In this document: piece by piece, positions 1 to 6,466 of the stretch
Layout of the letters: every line of letters starts with the position of its first letter
Position numbering within the stretch: position 1 is the stretch's first letter
NCBI GenBank assembly: GCA_002343505.1
Contig: DDQZ01000067.1
Location: forward strand, 340 to 64,339
DNA length: 64,000 nt
Reading direction: 5' to 3'
From: Verrucomicrobiaceae bacterium UBA2429
GTDB lineage: Bacteria; Verrucomicrobiota; Verrucomicrobiia; Verrucomicrobiales; Verrucomicrobiaceae
Program-made: the position numbers and the translations under genes
The notes under the pieces: generated by a model
What the model saw: the letters and a program-made list of their open reading frames with translations, nothing else
What the model was told of the DNA's origin: nothing
Databases searched by the model: none

Positions 1-20
1 CCGGCGAGGTCTGCTAGAAT
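1..20 (+). CRISPR. Putative terminal CRISPR repeat, 3' end only (array off window)
   Basis: Bases 1-15 can pair with 73-88 of the downstream putative tracrRNA: nine contiguous base pairs (1-9 with 80-88) followed by a bulged stretch (11-15 with 73-77). Bases 12-20 read TGCTAGAAT, an extended -10 box closely matching the TGCTACAAT that ends type II-C repeats in Neisseria, where each repeat carries its own crRNA promoter (established knowledge). If base 20 is the repeat end, a 36-nt repeat would begin 16 nt left of the window, and its missing half should resemble the reverse complement of 89-104, which begins GTT as many type II repeats do. Only one partial copy is visible, so this is inference from pairing and position downstream of cas2. 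Confidence 0.45.
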
Positions 21-25
21 TGGAC

Positions 26-54
26 TTGCGCAGTCCGCTCAAATCGAACATTAT
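26..54 (+). promoter_or_regulatory. Predicted tracrRNA promoter
   Basis: A -35-like TTGCGC at 26-31 and a -10-like CATTAT at 49-54 are separated by exactly 17 nt, placing the start site near 61. That is just before the anti-repeat, and the transcript would end at the strong terminator at 110-163. The match to consensus is modest (3/6 and 4/6), so the position supports the call more than the sequence does. Confidence 0.4.
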
Positions 55-60
55 GAAACA

Positions 61-163
61 GAAATTACGATCAGCAGTTCCTCGCCGGGGGGTGAAGTCT
101 TAACTGATCGAGCGGCAATCGGACCTCTGCCTGGCACGTCCGATTGCCGCTCCATTTTTTTTT
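61..163 (+). ncRNA. Putative tracrRNA of the type II-C system
   Basis: About 100 nt between a predicted promoter and a perfect intrinsic terminator. Its 5' half (about 64-88) is complementary, with bulges, to bases 1-20, the presumed end of the last CRISPR repeat. This is the repeat:anti-repeat relation that defines a tracrRNA. After the anti-repeat there is either a weak nexus-like hairpin around 94-107 or, if the anti-repeat runs on to 104, only a 5-nt linker before the terminator. The RNA is convergent with cas2 (ending at 194) and its 3' end lies 30 nt from the cas2 stop. The role (guide duplex for Cas9) follows from family knowledge. The exact 5' end and the nexus are uncertain. Confidence 0.55.
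110..163 (+). terminator. Intrinsic terminator of the putative tracrRNA
   Basis: A perfect 15-bp inverted repeat (110-124 with 138-152) encloses a 13-nt loop and is followed, after CA, by nine T residues at 155-163. It is the strongest intrinsic terminator seen in the window and fixes the transcript on the plus strand, since the minus-strand side has no T-tract. Confidence 0.85.
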
Positions 164-193
164 CATCGCAGCGCACAGATTCTGAAAATGGGT

Positions 194-541
194 TCATTCC
201 CAGAATTCGATTTGTTGGGGCATTGCCGGGTCCACCGCGCGTTTGCCCTGCTCGTAGTTCTTGCCGATGACCGTCACACTTTTTTTCCACTGCTCATCGG
301 TCATGAACATGATGCGCACGTTGCCGGCCTCCGGCACAAGGCCCTTCACTTTGGCGATGTGTTTTTCCTGGTGCTCATAGCTCACGCAAGGCCGCGCGTA
401 GATGGAGAACTGGATCATGAGATAGCCGTCATCCAGCAAATCGTTGCGGAAGCGCGTGGCCGCCCTGCGCTCGCGGTCCGTGACCACAGGCAGATCAAAC
501 ATGACGAGAATCCATCCCATGCGGAAAGGGCTTTGTTTCAT
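194..541 (-). CDS. cas2: CRISPR-associated endonuclease Cas2
   Basis: A 115-aa protein, normal for Cas2, the dimeric scaffold of the Cas1-Cas2 spacer-integration complex. After a short lead, GWILVMFDLPV forms the first beta strand with the conserved Asp of the ferredoxin-like fold, followed by RRAATRFRNDLLDDGYLMIQFSIY, the helix and second strand typical of the family. It is the last gene of a minus-strand cas9-cas1-cas2 run, the minimal type II-C gene set with no csn2 or cas4. The 69-nt gap to cas1 holds two inverted repeats. No clear ribosome binding site sits before the ATG at 541, and an in-frame ATG seven codons later is an alternative start. The gene ends 30 nt from the convergent tracrRNA terminator. 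Confidence 0.93.
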   Translation of the reverse strand: MKQSPFRMGWILVMFDLPVVTDRERRAATRFRNDLLDDGYLMIQFSIYARPCVSYEHQEKHIAKVKGLVPEAGNVRIMFMTDEQWKKSVTVIGKNYEQGKRAVDPAMPQQIEFWE

Positions 542-548
542 AAAGCAG

Positions 549-609
549 TCATCACACTCCGAGTGATGAAAAAGGTTTCCAGGCAGGGCTCATCACGCGG
601 AGCGTGATG
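549..609. repeat. Two related inverted repeats in the cas1-cas2 gap
   Basis: Hairpin A pairs 549-555 (TCATCAC) with 563-569 (GTGATGA). Hairpin B pairs 591-598 (CATCACGC) with 602-609 (GCGTGATG) around a 3-nt loop. Both are built on the same TCATCAC/GTGATGA core and are about 22 nt apart. Neither is followed by a T-tract on the minus strand, so they are not ordinary terminators. In the mRNA they lie between the cas1 stop and the cas2 start, where they could affect cas2 translation or stabilise a processed end (inference). Confidence 0.7.
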
Positions 610-610
610 G

Positions 611-1498
611 CTACTGCAGCTCCGGCACCCAGAAGGCGTCGGCATCCATCGCCGCATAGCTGCGAGTCAAACTCGACGCGCTGGCATCAATGGCATCCAT
701 CAGTTTCAAAGAGTAGCGCGTGTGCAGCACGCGGCGCTCACGCAGTTCCGTGCCCACTTTTTTGCACCAGGCCTTCATGCTCGCATCCGGCTCCGTCATG
801 AACTCGGCCAGCAGGCAGTCCACCAGCGGGCGGAAAGCCTCCATGAGGTCATACACCAGCGGATCACTCTGGTAGCGGGTGGTGTGATGCACGCCCAGGC
901 TGGGCGTCAGGCCATGCACCAGCAGGCTGCGGTGGCAGAGCGCGGCCAGCACGGTGTAGCCGTAGTTCAGCATCTGGTTGGGTGCGGTGTTCTCTTTCCT
1001 GTCCCGGCTGGTGGCGCTCCAGCCGATGCTGGGAAAGTAGAGCTGCCAATAGCGCTTGGCGCAGTTTCCTTCATCAATTTGTTTCTGCTCCAGCGCCCGT
1101 TGCAGGTGGGCGCTGCGGATGTCCCAGCGGTTCAGCACCCGCGTTTGATTCAGCGTCTTGCCATGCAGCATCCGGCCCCACAGCTTGTCATTGAGGCGCT
1201 TGGGGCGCGCGCATTGGTTGAGAAAGGCACGGGTGTCAATCACCCGTTGCAGCGGAGCGGTGACGCCGCAGGGCTGGTAGCTCTCATTGCAGTGCAGGAT
1301 GATGCCGTCCCGCTCCACCACGCTGCTGATGAAGTTGCTGCTCATCGTCACCCCGCGCGCGGCAATGATGACGGCGCGGAGATCCTCCAGCGGCATCGTG
1401 CGCGGCTTGGGGTCTTCCCTGCCCTGGCAGGTGACGTGGCCGCGTTCCTTGCCCAGCATGGCCCCATGCTGGAAGACGTGGAGGATGTGGTAGCTCAT
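611..1498 (-). CDS. cas1: CRISPR-associated endonuclease/integrase Cas1 (type II)
   Basis: A 295-aa Cas1, the catalytic integrase that inserts new spacers at the leader end of the array with Cas2. The expected metal-binding residues are visible: Glu143 in the IDEGNCAKRYW segment, His204 in SLGVHH, and Asp217/Glu220 in LVYDLMEAFRP. The length fits type II Cas1 proteins. It lies 19 nt downstream of cas9 on the same strand, so the two are probably cotranscribed, and 69 nt upstream of cas2. All catalytic motifs are intact, so adaptation should be functional as far as sequence shows. No Csn2 or Cas4 partner is visible, consistent with subtype II-C. Confidence 0.95.
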   Translation of the reverse strand: MSYHILHVFQHGAMLGKERGHVTCQGREDPKPRTMPLEDLRAVIIAARGVTMSSNFISSVVERDGIILHCNESYQPCGVTAPLQRVIDTRAFLNQCARPKRLNDKLWGRMLHGKTLNQTRVLNRWDIRSAHLQRALEQKQIDEGNCAKRYWQLYFPSIGWSATSRDRKENTAPNQMLNYGYTVLAALCHRSLLVHGLTPSLGVHHTTRYQSDPLVYDLMEAFRPLVDCLLAEFMTEPDASMKAWCKKVGTELRERRVLHTRYSLKLMDAIDASASSLTRSYAAMDADAFWVPELQ

Positions 1499-1517
1499 GG
1501 ACTTTGCTTGTTTAGTT

Positions 1518-4500
1518 TTAATCTTCTCGGCTCAGCCCAGCTTTGATCAAAGCTGCCACTGAATATCGAGGAATGTCCGGATAAGTTTTGCCATCTTGAC
1601 GAGTCAGTTTAACCACTCCGTCAGTTCGAATGGAATTGAGCAGGTAGCTGCCCGCAGGCAGAGGCATCTTCTCATGCGGCACATCTTCATCAATTTGCAC
1701 CATGCAGCCACTCTGGAAGAAACCATGCACTGTCATGTTTGCGCCATGTTCTTTTTTGAGTCTCCTCATCACCTCTTGCGCTGACTCAAAAACATACACA
1801 GGACACACCTTGGCAGACTCATTGACTTTGCCGGCCTTTGTCTGAGTTCGCAGCAAATAAACCACCTGTCCACGGTGCGACTTCTTCGCCTTGCGCCATG
1901 CGCCGCTCCGGTCCTTCGACATGTTCACATATTCATCAACCTTGCCAACATTCATGATTACCCGGCGCACCAAGGGCCCATTTCCCCCGTTCTTCATTGG
2001 AACGCGGAATTCAGCGGCAAACTTCTTCCATGCCTCTTCTGATTCGCCACGATCACACCAATCAAGCAGCAGTCGCTTGATGACGGGATCACGGACCGAT
2101 TTAAACTGCTCTTTGGCATATTTGAGGTCATACACCGTCTTGGAAGGATTGATCTGTCTGTAAGTCAGCTTTACCAACTCAGCCCGCTGCACGACAACAG
2201 TCTCCAGGCCATCCCTGCGCGTGCCATAGATAGTCTCGGCGAGCTTGGGCTTCTCCAGATACTCATTGCGAGGCAGCGTCCTGCTTAACCAGTGCTTGAA
2301 GGTGTTTTCACGGGTGACTCCCTCTGGAAACCGGAACCACTTCTGCTTGCTCTCATTGCGCGCCCAGCCGGGAATGAAAGCCAGCACCATGGCATCCAGC
2401 GCATGATGGCGGTCATCCTTCCGGTTCTTTTCGGCGTCCTCCTCGCTCGCATCCTCGTCGGCCAAAAGACTGTTGAGTTTATACTTGCGTCGGATGCGGG
2501 CAGTGAGTCCGCCGGAGATGACGGTCACTCGTTTCCGGCCCTGCTCATCATTGCCGTTCTTCCAGCCAAAGTGCAGCCCGGCCAGAGTTTGTGCAAGCTT
2601 GGCAATCCAGGCCGTTTCCGCCAAGGCAGTGTATTTGTCTGCCAGCTCTGCTGCATCTGGCAGCAGCAGCAGCCGCACTTTTTTGTTTCGCAGGGCTGTC
2701 TGCCTGCCCTTCACGCGGCTCACATAGGTATCCCAGCCGGACGTTGCAGAGAGCCATTCAAATGGCGTGCGATTACCCTTCTCATCATTCGCGACCTTTG
2801 TCGTGAGAATGTAGTTCACAGCCGAATCAGGGCCGCCTTGGCTGCGGGGGACGATATGATCAATCTCATATTCATCCAGAGCTGTCTCAGCAAGCGGTGT
2901 TCCCTTGTAGAGACAAATGCCACCCTGGAGGCGCAGCAATTCCATCTTTAGCCCGGCGCTCCGCTCCATGGAGCCTGCCGCTTCCGCATCACTGCGCGCT
3001 TGTTTCCGCTCCTTTTCCCGGTCTTTGATAAACTTGCGATAATCCATCAATGCTTTTTCACCCATGAAATCCTCCCGCACAAACTCGATGGCAATTTCCT
3101 GGGGATCACCAAACTGTTCTTCCATCCATTGCAGACGTTTCCAGAACGCGCCGAGACGGTGACGAACTATCGGATCATTTTGCGAGCCGATGAGCTCAAG
3201 AATGGCGGCATCCGAATCCTGTGTGCGCTGCGCCAGCGCATCCAGCTTTTGATTCGGGACATGGATTCCTTCCCATGTGTCGCCCATATCAAGCAGGAAC
3301 TTCAAATCAGCTTCTACCAGCCCCTTGCGTGGATCGGCATTGCCATTCAAACGCCCCACTTCCGACGCATGAAAAGTTTTCGGGCTTTGACCTGATAGAA
3401 TGAGTCTTTTCAAAATCTCCAAAGCCGGACGGCAGAAGCGGCTGCGGCCAGCCAATTTGGGAGGCTCCACTTCCAGGCTGGGTGGCACTGGAACAGTGAA
3501 AATGCTGGCGCAGAACTTCCGCCACTGCGTTTCAGTGAGTTTCCAACCCTTGTCACAATAAGTATTGAACACTTGTGCCAGCTCCACGGACGTCAGGCCA
3601 TTTTGCAAAGTGGGTGACCGCTGCACACGCATGTTCTTGAGCTTCAGGAGGAAAGTCACCTCCTGCGGCAGCGTGCCACGCTCACCGTGCGCCTTTTGCT
3701 CATCACTGCGCACCTTGCACACATTGAAACGCGGCATCAAAACGCACTTCTCAACGATGCGGTTGTCAAAGCGCGGAATCTTCTGGCCGAGAACACCCCG
3801 CCAGTCGGATTCGCCCCCTTCACGCAACTTGAACTGGTCACGTTCAACCTTGTAATAAGAGGCATACGCCCTGCCAGCCGGACCATAGATCACATACCAT
3901 GCCTTGCCCGCAAGCGCGGGCAGTTGCCTTCCCGCAGCCTCCACGAGCAGGCGAATTTCGCGTTCCACCAAATGACGGGGCAAGATACGATTGCGGGTGC
4001 TTCCAGAACGATGATCGATTCGGTCTTTCAATTCATCAGGTTGAGCGGGATTCCACAGACCCATCATCCATGCATCGAAGTAGCACGGCATGCGGTGATC
4101 TTCGTTCTCTGGCGACATTGCCAGCAGTTCATTTTCGAAAGCAGCCATGCGCTCTGCGGTGCCTTTGTCTTCATCCTCACTCTTCTTGTTCCTTGTGCGC
4201 CTGTTCTCGCGGGATTTCCAAGCAATGTCAGGATCATACCCCCGCTTCTGAATGGCCGAGTGCAGCGCCTTGTAGATTTGCCAGTCCTCCAGCTTTTCTC
4301 CGCGCAGGAGTTTGATGCGCAGCAGGCAGGAAGTGTAGCAGGTGGTGTCGCCTTTGGCCGGGAACTCGCGCTCCAGCCGTGGATCACCTTCATGCCTGAG
4401 CTTCCAGGTTAGCTTCCGTTTCTTCCCGTCCGGGCCTTTTTTGTTCCAGTCTTTTGGCTCAATCCAATTCCCATCGGCATCCACCTTTCCCACACGACGG

Positions 4501-4733
4501 CCCACCAGCGGAGTCAAGCCAGCCGCTTTCCACACCTCATCCAGCCAGGCCTCGCGCGCCTTATGAGCCTGACGGGTGCGCCACATGCGGCGGCGGGTGG
4601 CGGCTTCTTTGGTGGAGGCGAAGTCGGGGGGAATGAGCAGGGATGCGACGTGATCGAACTGCTTTGTCTGAGTGTTCCAGACGGCTTCACCGATGCTGCC
4701 TTTGCCGAGATCAAATGCCCAAATCGTGCTCAT
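1518..4733 (-). CDS. cas9: Cas9 endonuclease, compact type II-C
   Basis: A 1071-aa RNA-guided DNA endonuclease in the short II-C size range. RuvC-I is at the N-terminus (AFDLGKGSIG, Asp8). An Arg-rich bridge helix spans about residues 45-65 (RRRMWRTRQAHKAR). RuvC-II is IAIEFVRE with Glu550, the HNH domain has EYEIDHIVPRSQGG with Asp625-His626 and Asn640, and RuvC-III is DDRHHALDAMVLAF with His776 and Asp780. The region after about 840 should be the wedge/PAM-interacting part. All nuclease residues are present. The reading frame stays open for 34 more codons upstream, but that stretch is Pro/Ser-rich and unlike Cas9; the ATG at 4733 starts the RuvC-I strand directly and lies just downstream of a good promoter. 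cas1 follows by 19 nt. The PAM cannot be read from sequence alone. Confidence 0.97.
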   Translation of the reverse strand: MSTIWAFDLGKGSIGEAVWNTQTKQFDHVASLLIPPDFASTKEAATRRRMWRTRQAHKAREAWLDEVWKAAGLTPLVGRRVGKVDADGNWIEPKDWNKKGPDGKKRKLTWKLRHEGDPRLEREFPAKGDTTCYTSCLLRIKLLRGEKLEDWQIYKALHSAIQKRGYDPDIAWKSRENRRTRNKKSEDEDKGTAERMAAFENELLAMSPENEDHRMPCYFDAWMMGLWNPAQPDELKDRIDHRSGSTRNRILPRHLVEREIRLLVEAAGRQLPALAGKAWYVIYGPAGRAYASYYKVERDQFKLREGGESDWRGVLGQKIPRFDNRIVEKCVLMPRFNVCKVRSDEQKAHGERGTLPQEVTFLLKLKNMRVQRSPTLQNGLTSVELAQVFNTYCDKGWKLTETQWRKFCASIFTVPVPPSLEVEPPKLAGRSRFCRPALEILKRLILSGQSPKTFHASEVGRLNGNADPRKGLVEADLKFLLDMGDTWEGIHVPNQKLDALAQRTQDSDAAILELIGSQNDPIVRHRLGAFWKRLQWMEEQFGDPQEIAIEFVREDFMGEKALMDYRKFIKDREKERKQARSDAEAAGSMERSAGLKMELLRLQGGICLYKGTPLAETALDEYEIDHIVPRSQGGPDSAVNYILTTKVANDEKGNRTPFEWLSATSGWDTYVSRVKGRQTALRNKKVRLLLLPDAAELADKYTALAETAWIAKLAQTLAGLHFGWKNGNDEQGRKRVTVISGGLTARIRRKYKLNSLLADEDASEEDAEKNRKDDRHHALDAMVLAFIPGWARNESKQKWFRFPEGVTRENTFKHWLSRTLPRNEYLEKPKLAETIYGTRRDGLETVVVQRAELVKLTYRQINPSKTVYDLKYAKEQFKSVRDPVIKRLLLDWCDRGESEEAWKKFAAEFRVPMKNGGNGPLVRRVIMNVGKVDEYVNMSKDRSGAWRKAKKSHRGQVVYLLRTQTKAGKVNESAKVCPVYVFESAQEVMRRLKKEHGANMTVHGFFQSGCMVQIDEDVPHEKMPLPAGSYLLNSIRTDGVVKLTRQDGKTYPDIPRYSVAALIKAGLSRED

Positions 4734-4740
4734 GGCGGGC

Positions 4741-4770
4741 ATATTACGAAGAAAAGGGGGTGGATGGCAA
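4741..4770 (-). promoter_or_regulatory. Predicted cas9 promoter giving a leaderless mRNA
   Basis: Read on the minus strand, TTGCCA (4770-4765) and TAATAT (4746-4741) are separated by 18 nt. The start site would fall at about 4735-4733, on or next to the cas9 ATG, so the mRNA would have essentially no leader. Consistent with that, no Shine-Dalgarno sequence is seen before the ATG. The match is 5/6 at -35 and 4/6 at -10. Confidence 0.5.
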
Positions 4771-4850
4771 GATGGGAATCCGGGGAGGGATTTTTCTGGC
4801 GGGGAAAGTGAGGACTTGAAAGGCGGATAAAACACTGTTCATTCATGCGC

Positions 4851-5324
4851 ATGTGCGGGAGATATTCACATTCGGACAAGATGGGGGAGATCGCGGACCT
4901 GGTGCGCTTGGGGCGGGTGGATTTGCCGCCGCGTTACAACATCGCGCCGACGCAGGAGGCTCCGGTGGTGGTGGGGTATGAGGGGCGCGGGTCGCTTTCC
5001 CGGATGCGCTGGGGGCTGGTGCCGCATTGGGCGCGGGATGCGGAGGGGGCGGCCAAGCTGATCAACGCGCGCAGCGAGACGGCTGCGGAGAAGCCCGCCT
5101 TCCGCAATGCCTTCCGCCTGCGCAGGTGCCTGGTCATCGCCGACGGGTGGTTTGAGTGGCAGACGCTCGGGCGCGCCAAGCTGCCCTGGCGGGTGTGCGC
5201 GGCGCGCGGGGAGGGGCTGCTGACCTTCGCGGGGCTGCATGAGTCGTGGCGGCACCCGCCGCCGCCGGGCATGGGCGCGGTGGATGCGGACCGGCTGGAC
5301 ACCTTCACCATCCTAAAAAAGTAG
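4851..5324 (+). pseudogene. Truncated SRAP protein (YedK/HMCES family)
   Basis: Intact SRAP proteins (about 220 aa) form a thiazolidine crosslink with abasic sites in single-stranded DNA through Cys2. Here the protein starts MCGRYS, so Cys2 is present (a Met-Arg-Met reading places an ATG two codons earlier, but MCGRY is the family start). The NARSETA and GWFEW (catalytic Glu) motifs are also intact. The protein stops after DTFTIL at 157 residues; the rest of the fold, including the conserved His of the HDRMP motif, is missing. Homology ends where a short inverted repeat begins (5321-5390), suggesting an insertion/deletion there. It is divergent from cas9 with a 117-bp shared upstream region. 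Probably non-functional. Confidence 0.8.
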
Positions 5325-5390
5325 CCAGGCGTTTTGTAATGCAAATCCGTGCAATCCATTTGTTTTCAAAGAGTTGGAAGCCTGGCTTAC
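5321..5390. repeat. 70-bp segment flanked by inverted repeats at the SRAP truncation
   Basis: GTAGCCAGGC at 5321-5330 is the inverse of GCCTGGCTTAC at 5380-5390, apart from one extra T. The segment begins exactly where the SRAP reading frame loses homology, immediately after an A6 run. It may be a small mobile-element remnant or a palindromic repeat. There is no coding capacity in it. Confidence 0.55.
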
Positions 5391-5662
5391 TGCTCACATC
5401 TGGCGCGCGGTCCTCGCTTCAGCCTCCGTTCTCAAACCCCTTGCCCCAGATCCGCAAGGGCCCATGATGGCCGCCTTGCCCGCGAATCCCTCCGTTCTCG
5501 ATCTTTTCCGCCGCCCCTCCCTGTGGCGTGATGCGCTGGCGGCGCTGCAGGCCGCCGTCGTTTTGCTCATGCCCAGTCACGCGCGCGGCGGGCCGGACGG
5601 GGTGGCTTTGCCGGGAGGCGCGGCATTTTCCCCCGCCTGCGATGCTGACGGGCGCCATTGCC
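5325..5662. other. Non-coding gap between SRAP remnant and phosphatase gene
   Basis: Apart from the inverted-repeat segment at its left end, this 338-bp stretch contains no reading frame with recognisable protein features. Short open frames through it are Pro/Ala/Arg-rich and look like GC-driven chance frames. The lost C-terminal part of the SRAP gene is not found here in any frame. Confidence 0.5.
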
Positions 5663-6364
5663 TCAGTCCATCCTCAGGGTCGCCATGTCCAGCGCGTCCA
5701 GGCTGAGAGTGCGCAGCTCGCCGCGCTGGCTGGCCTGGGTGATCTGGCCGGAGGCCACGTCCATGCAGGTGAGCCAGCCGGCGGGGTTGTAGACCCAGGT
5801 GTCCAGGCAGATGCCGCCGGGGCGCACGGCGGGCAGGCCGGAGTGCTGCGCGGTGTGGCCGCAGATCATGGTCCTGCCGGAGAAGTGCGGGTGGGAGTCG
5901 GAGAAGCGCGTCCAGAAGAGCCAGTCATCGCTCTGCTCATGGAGGGGCAGCATGGCGTTGAGGTTGGCGTGGACGAAGATGTGGGTGTCCGTCTCATGCA
6001 GGCGGCGGCACCGCCCGGCGATGAACTCGACGTGCGCTTCGGGGATGAGGTTCCAGGAGACCGGCTTGTCACCGCAGTAGGATTGCAGCGTTTGCAGGCC
6101 GCCGATGGCCTCCCAGGCTCCCAGGTTGAGCCTTTCAAACATGGCCTCCATGAACAGGATCTCGTGGTTGCCGGTCAGGGGAATGAGTTGGGTGGTCTTT
6201 TCCAGGCCGATGAGGGTGTCCAGCACGCCCTTGGTGTCGGGGCCGCGGTCCACATAATCCCCGAGCGTCACCAGCACGTCGTCCGCGCCCGGCTGCACGG
6301 CTTCCAGCAGGGTGCGCAGGGCGGTGGAGCAGCCGTGAATGTCACCGATGGCCAGTGTCCGCAT
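5663..6364 (-). CDS. Metallophosphoesterase, PrpA/bis-Tpp-like serine/threonine phosphatase
   Basis: A 233-aa PPP-family phosphatase (dephosphorylates protein Ser/Thr or small phosphoesters with two metal ions). All core motifs are in order: GDIHG near residue 7, GDYVDRGPDT near 43, GNHEILF near 73, and a late CGHT motif where the metal-ligand His is expected. The start is the ATG at 6364, which opens directly with MRTLAIGDIHG; an open frame extends far upstream on this strand but is antisense to ptsI. It is divergent from ptsI with a 102-bp intergenic region. Its substrate cannot be told from sequence. Confidence 0.88.
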   Translation of the reverse strand: MRTLAIGDIHGCSTALRTLLEAVQPGADDVLVTLGDYVDRGPDTKGVLDTLIGLEKTTQLIPLTGNHEILFMEAMFERLNLGAWEAIGGLQTLQSYCGDKPVSWNLIPEAHVEFIAGRCRRLHETDTHIFVHANLNAMLPLHEQSDDWLFWTRFSDSHPHFSGRTMICGHTAQHSGLPAVRPGGICLDTWVYNPAGWLTCMDVASGQITQASQRGELRTLSLDALDMATLRMD

Positions 6365-6466
6365 GGCGCACTTTCGCGCGCGCGGCGTCCCGCGCAAGCC
6401 GGAGCATGGGCCGGGCGCTGTTTCTTCATTTGCGCCGCCGCCGTGTCCGGCTGAAAATGCCGCCGC

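Noticed and set aside
4734..4835. 34-residue N-terminal extension of cas9
   Set aside because: The frame is open but Pro/Ser-rich and unlike Cas9; the good promoter lies inside it at 4741-4770 and the RuvC-I strand starts at the 4733 ATG.
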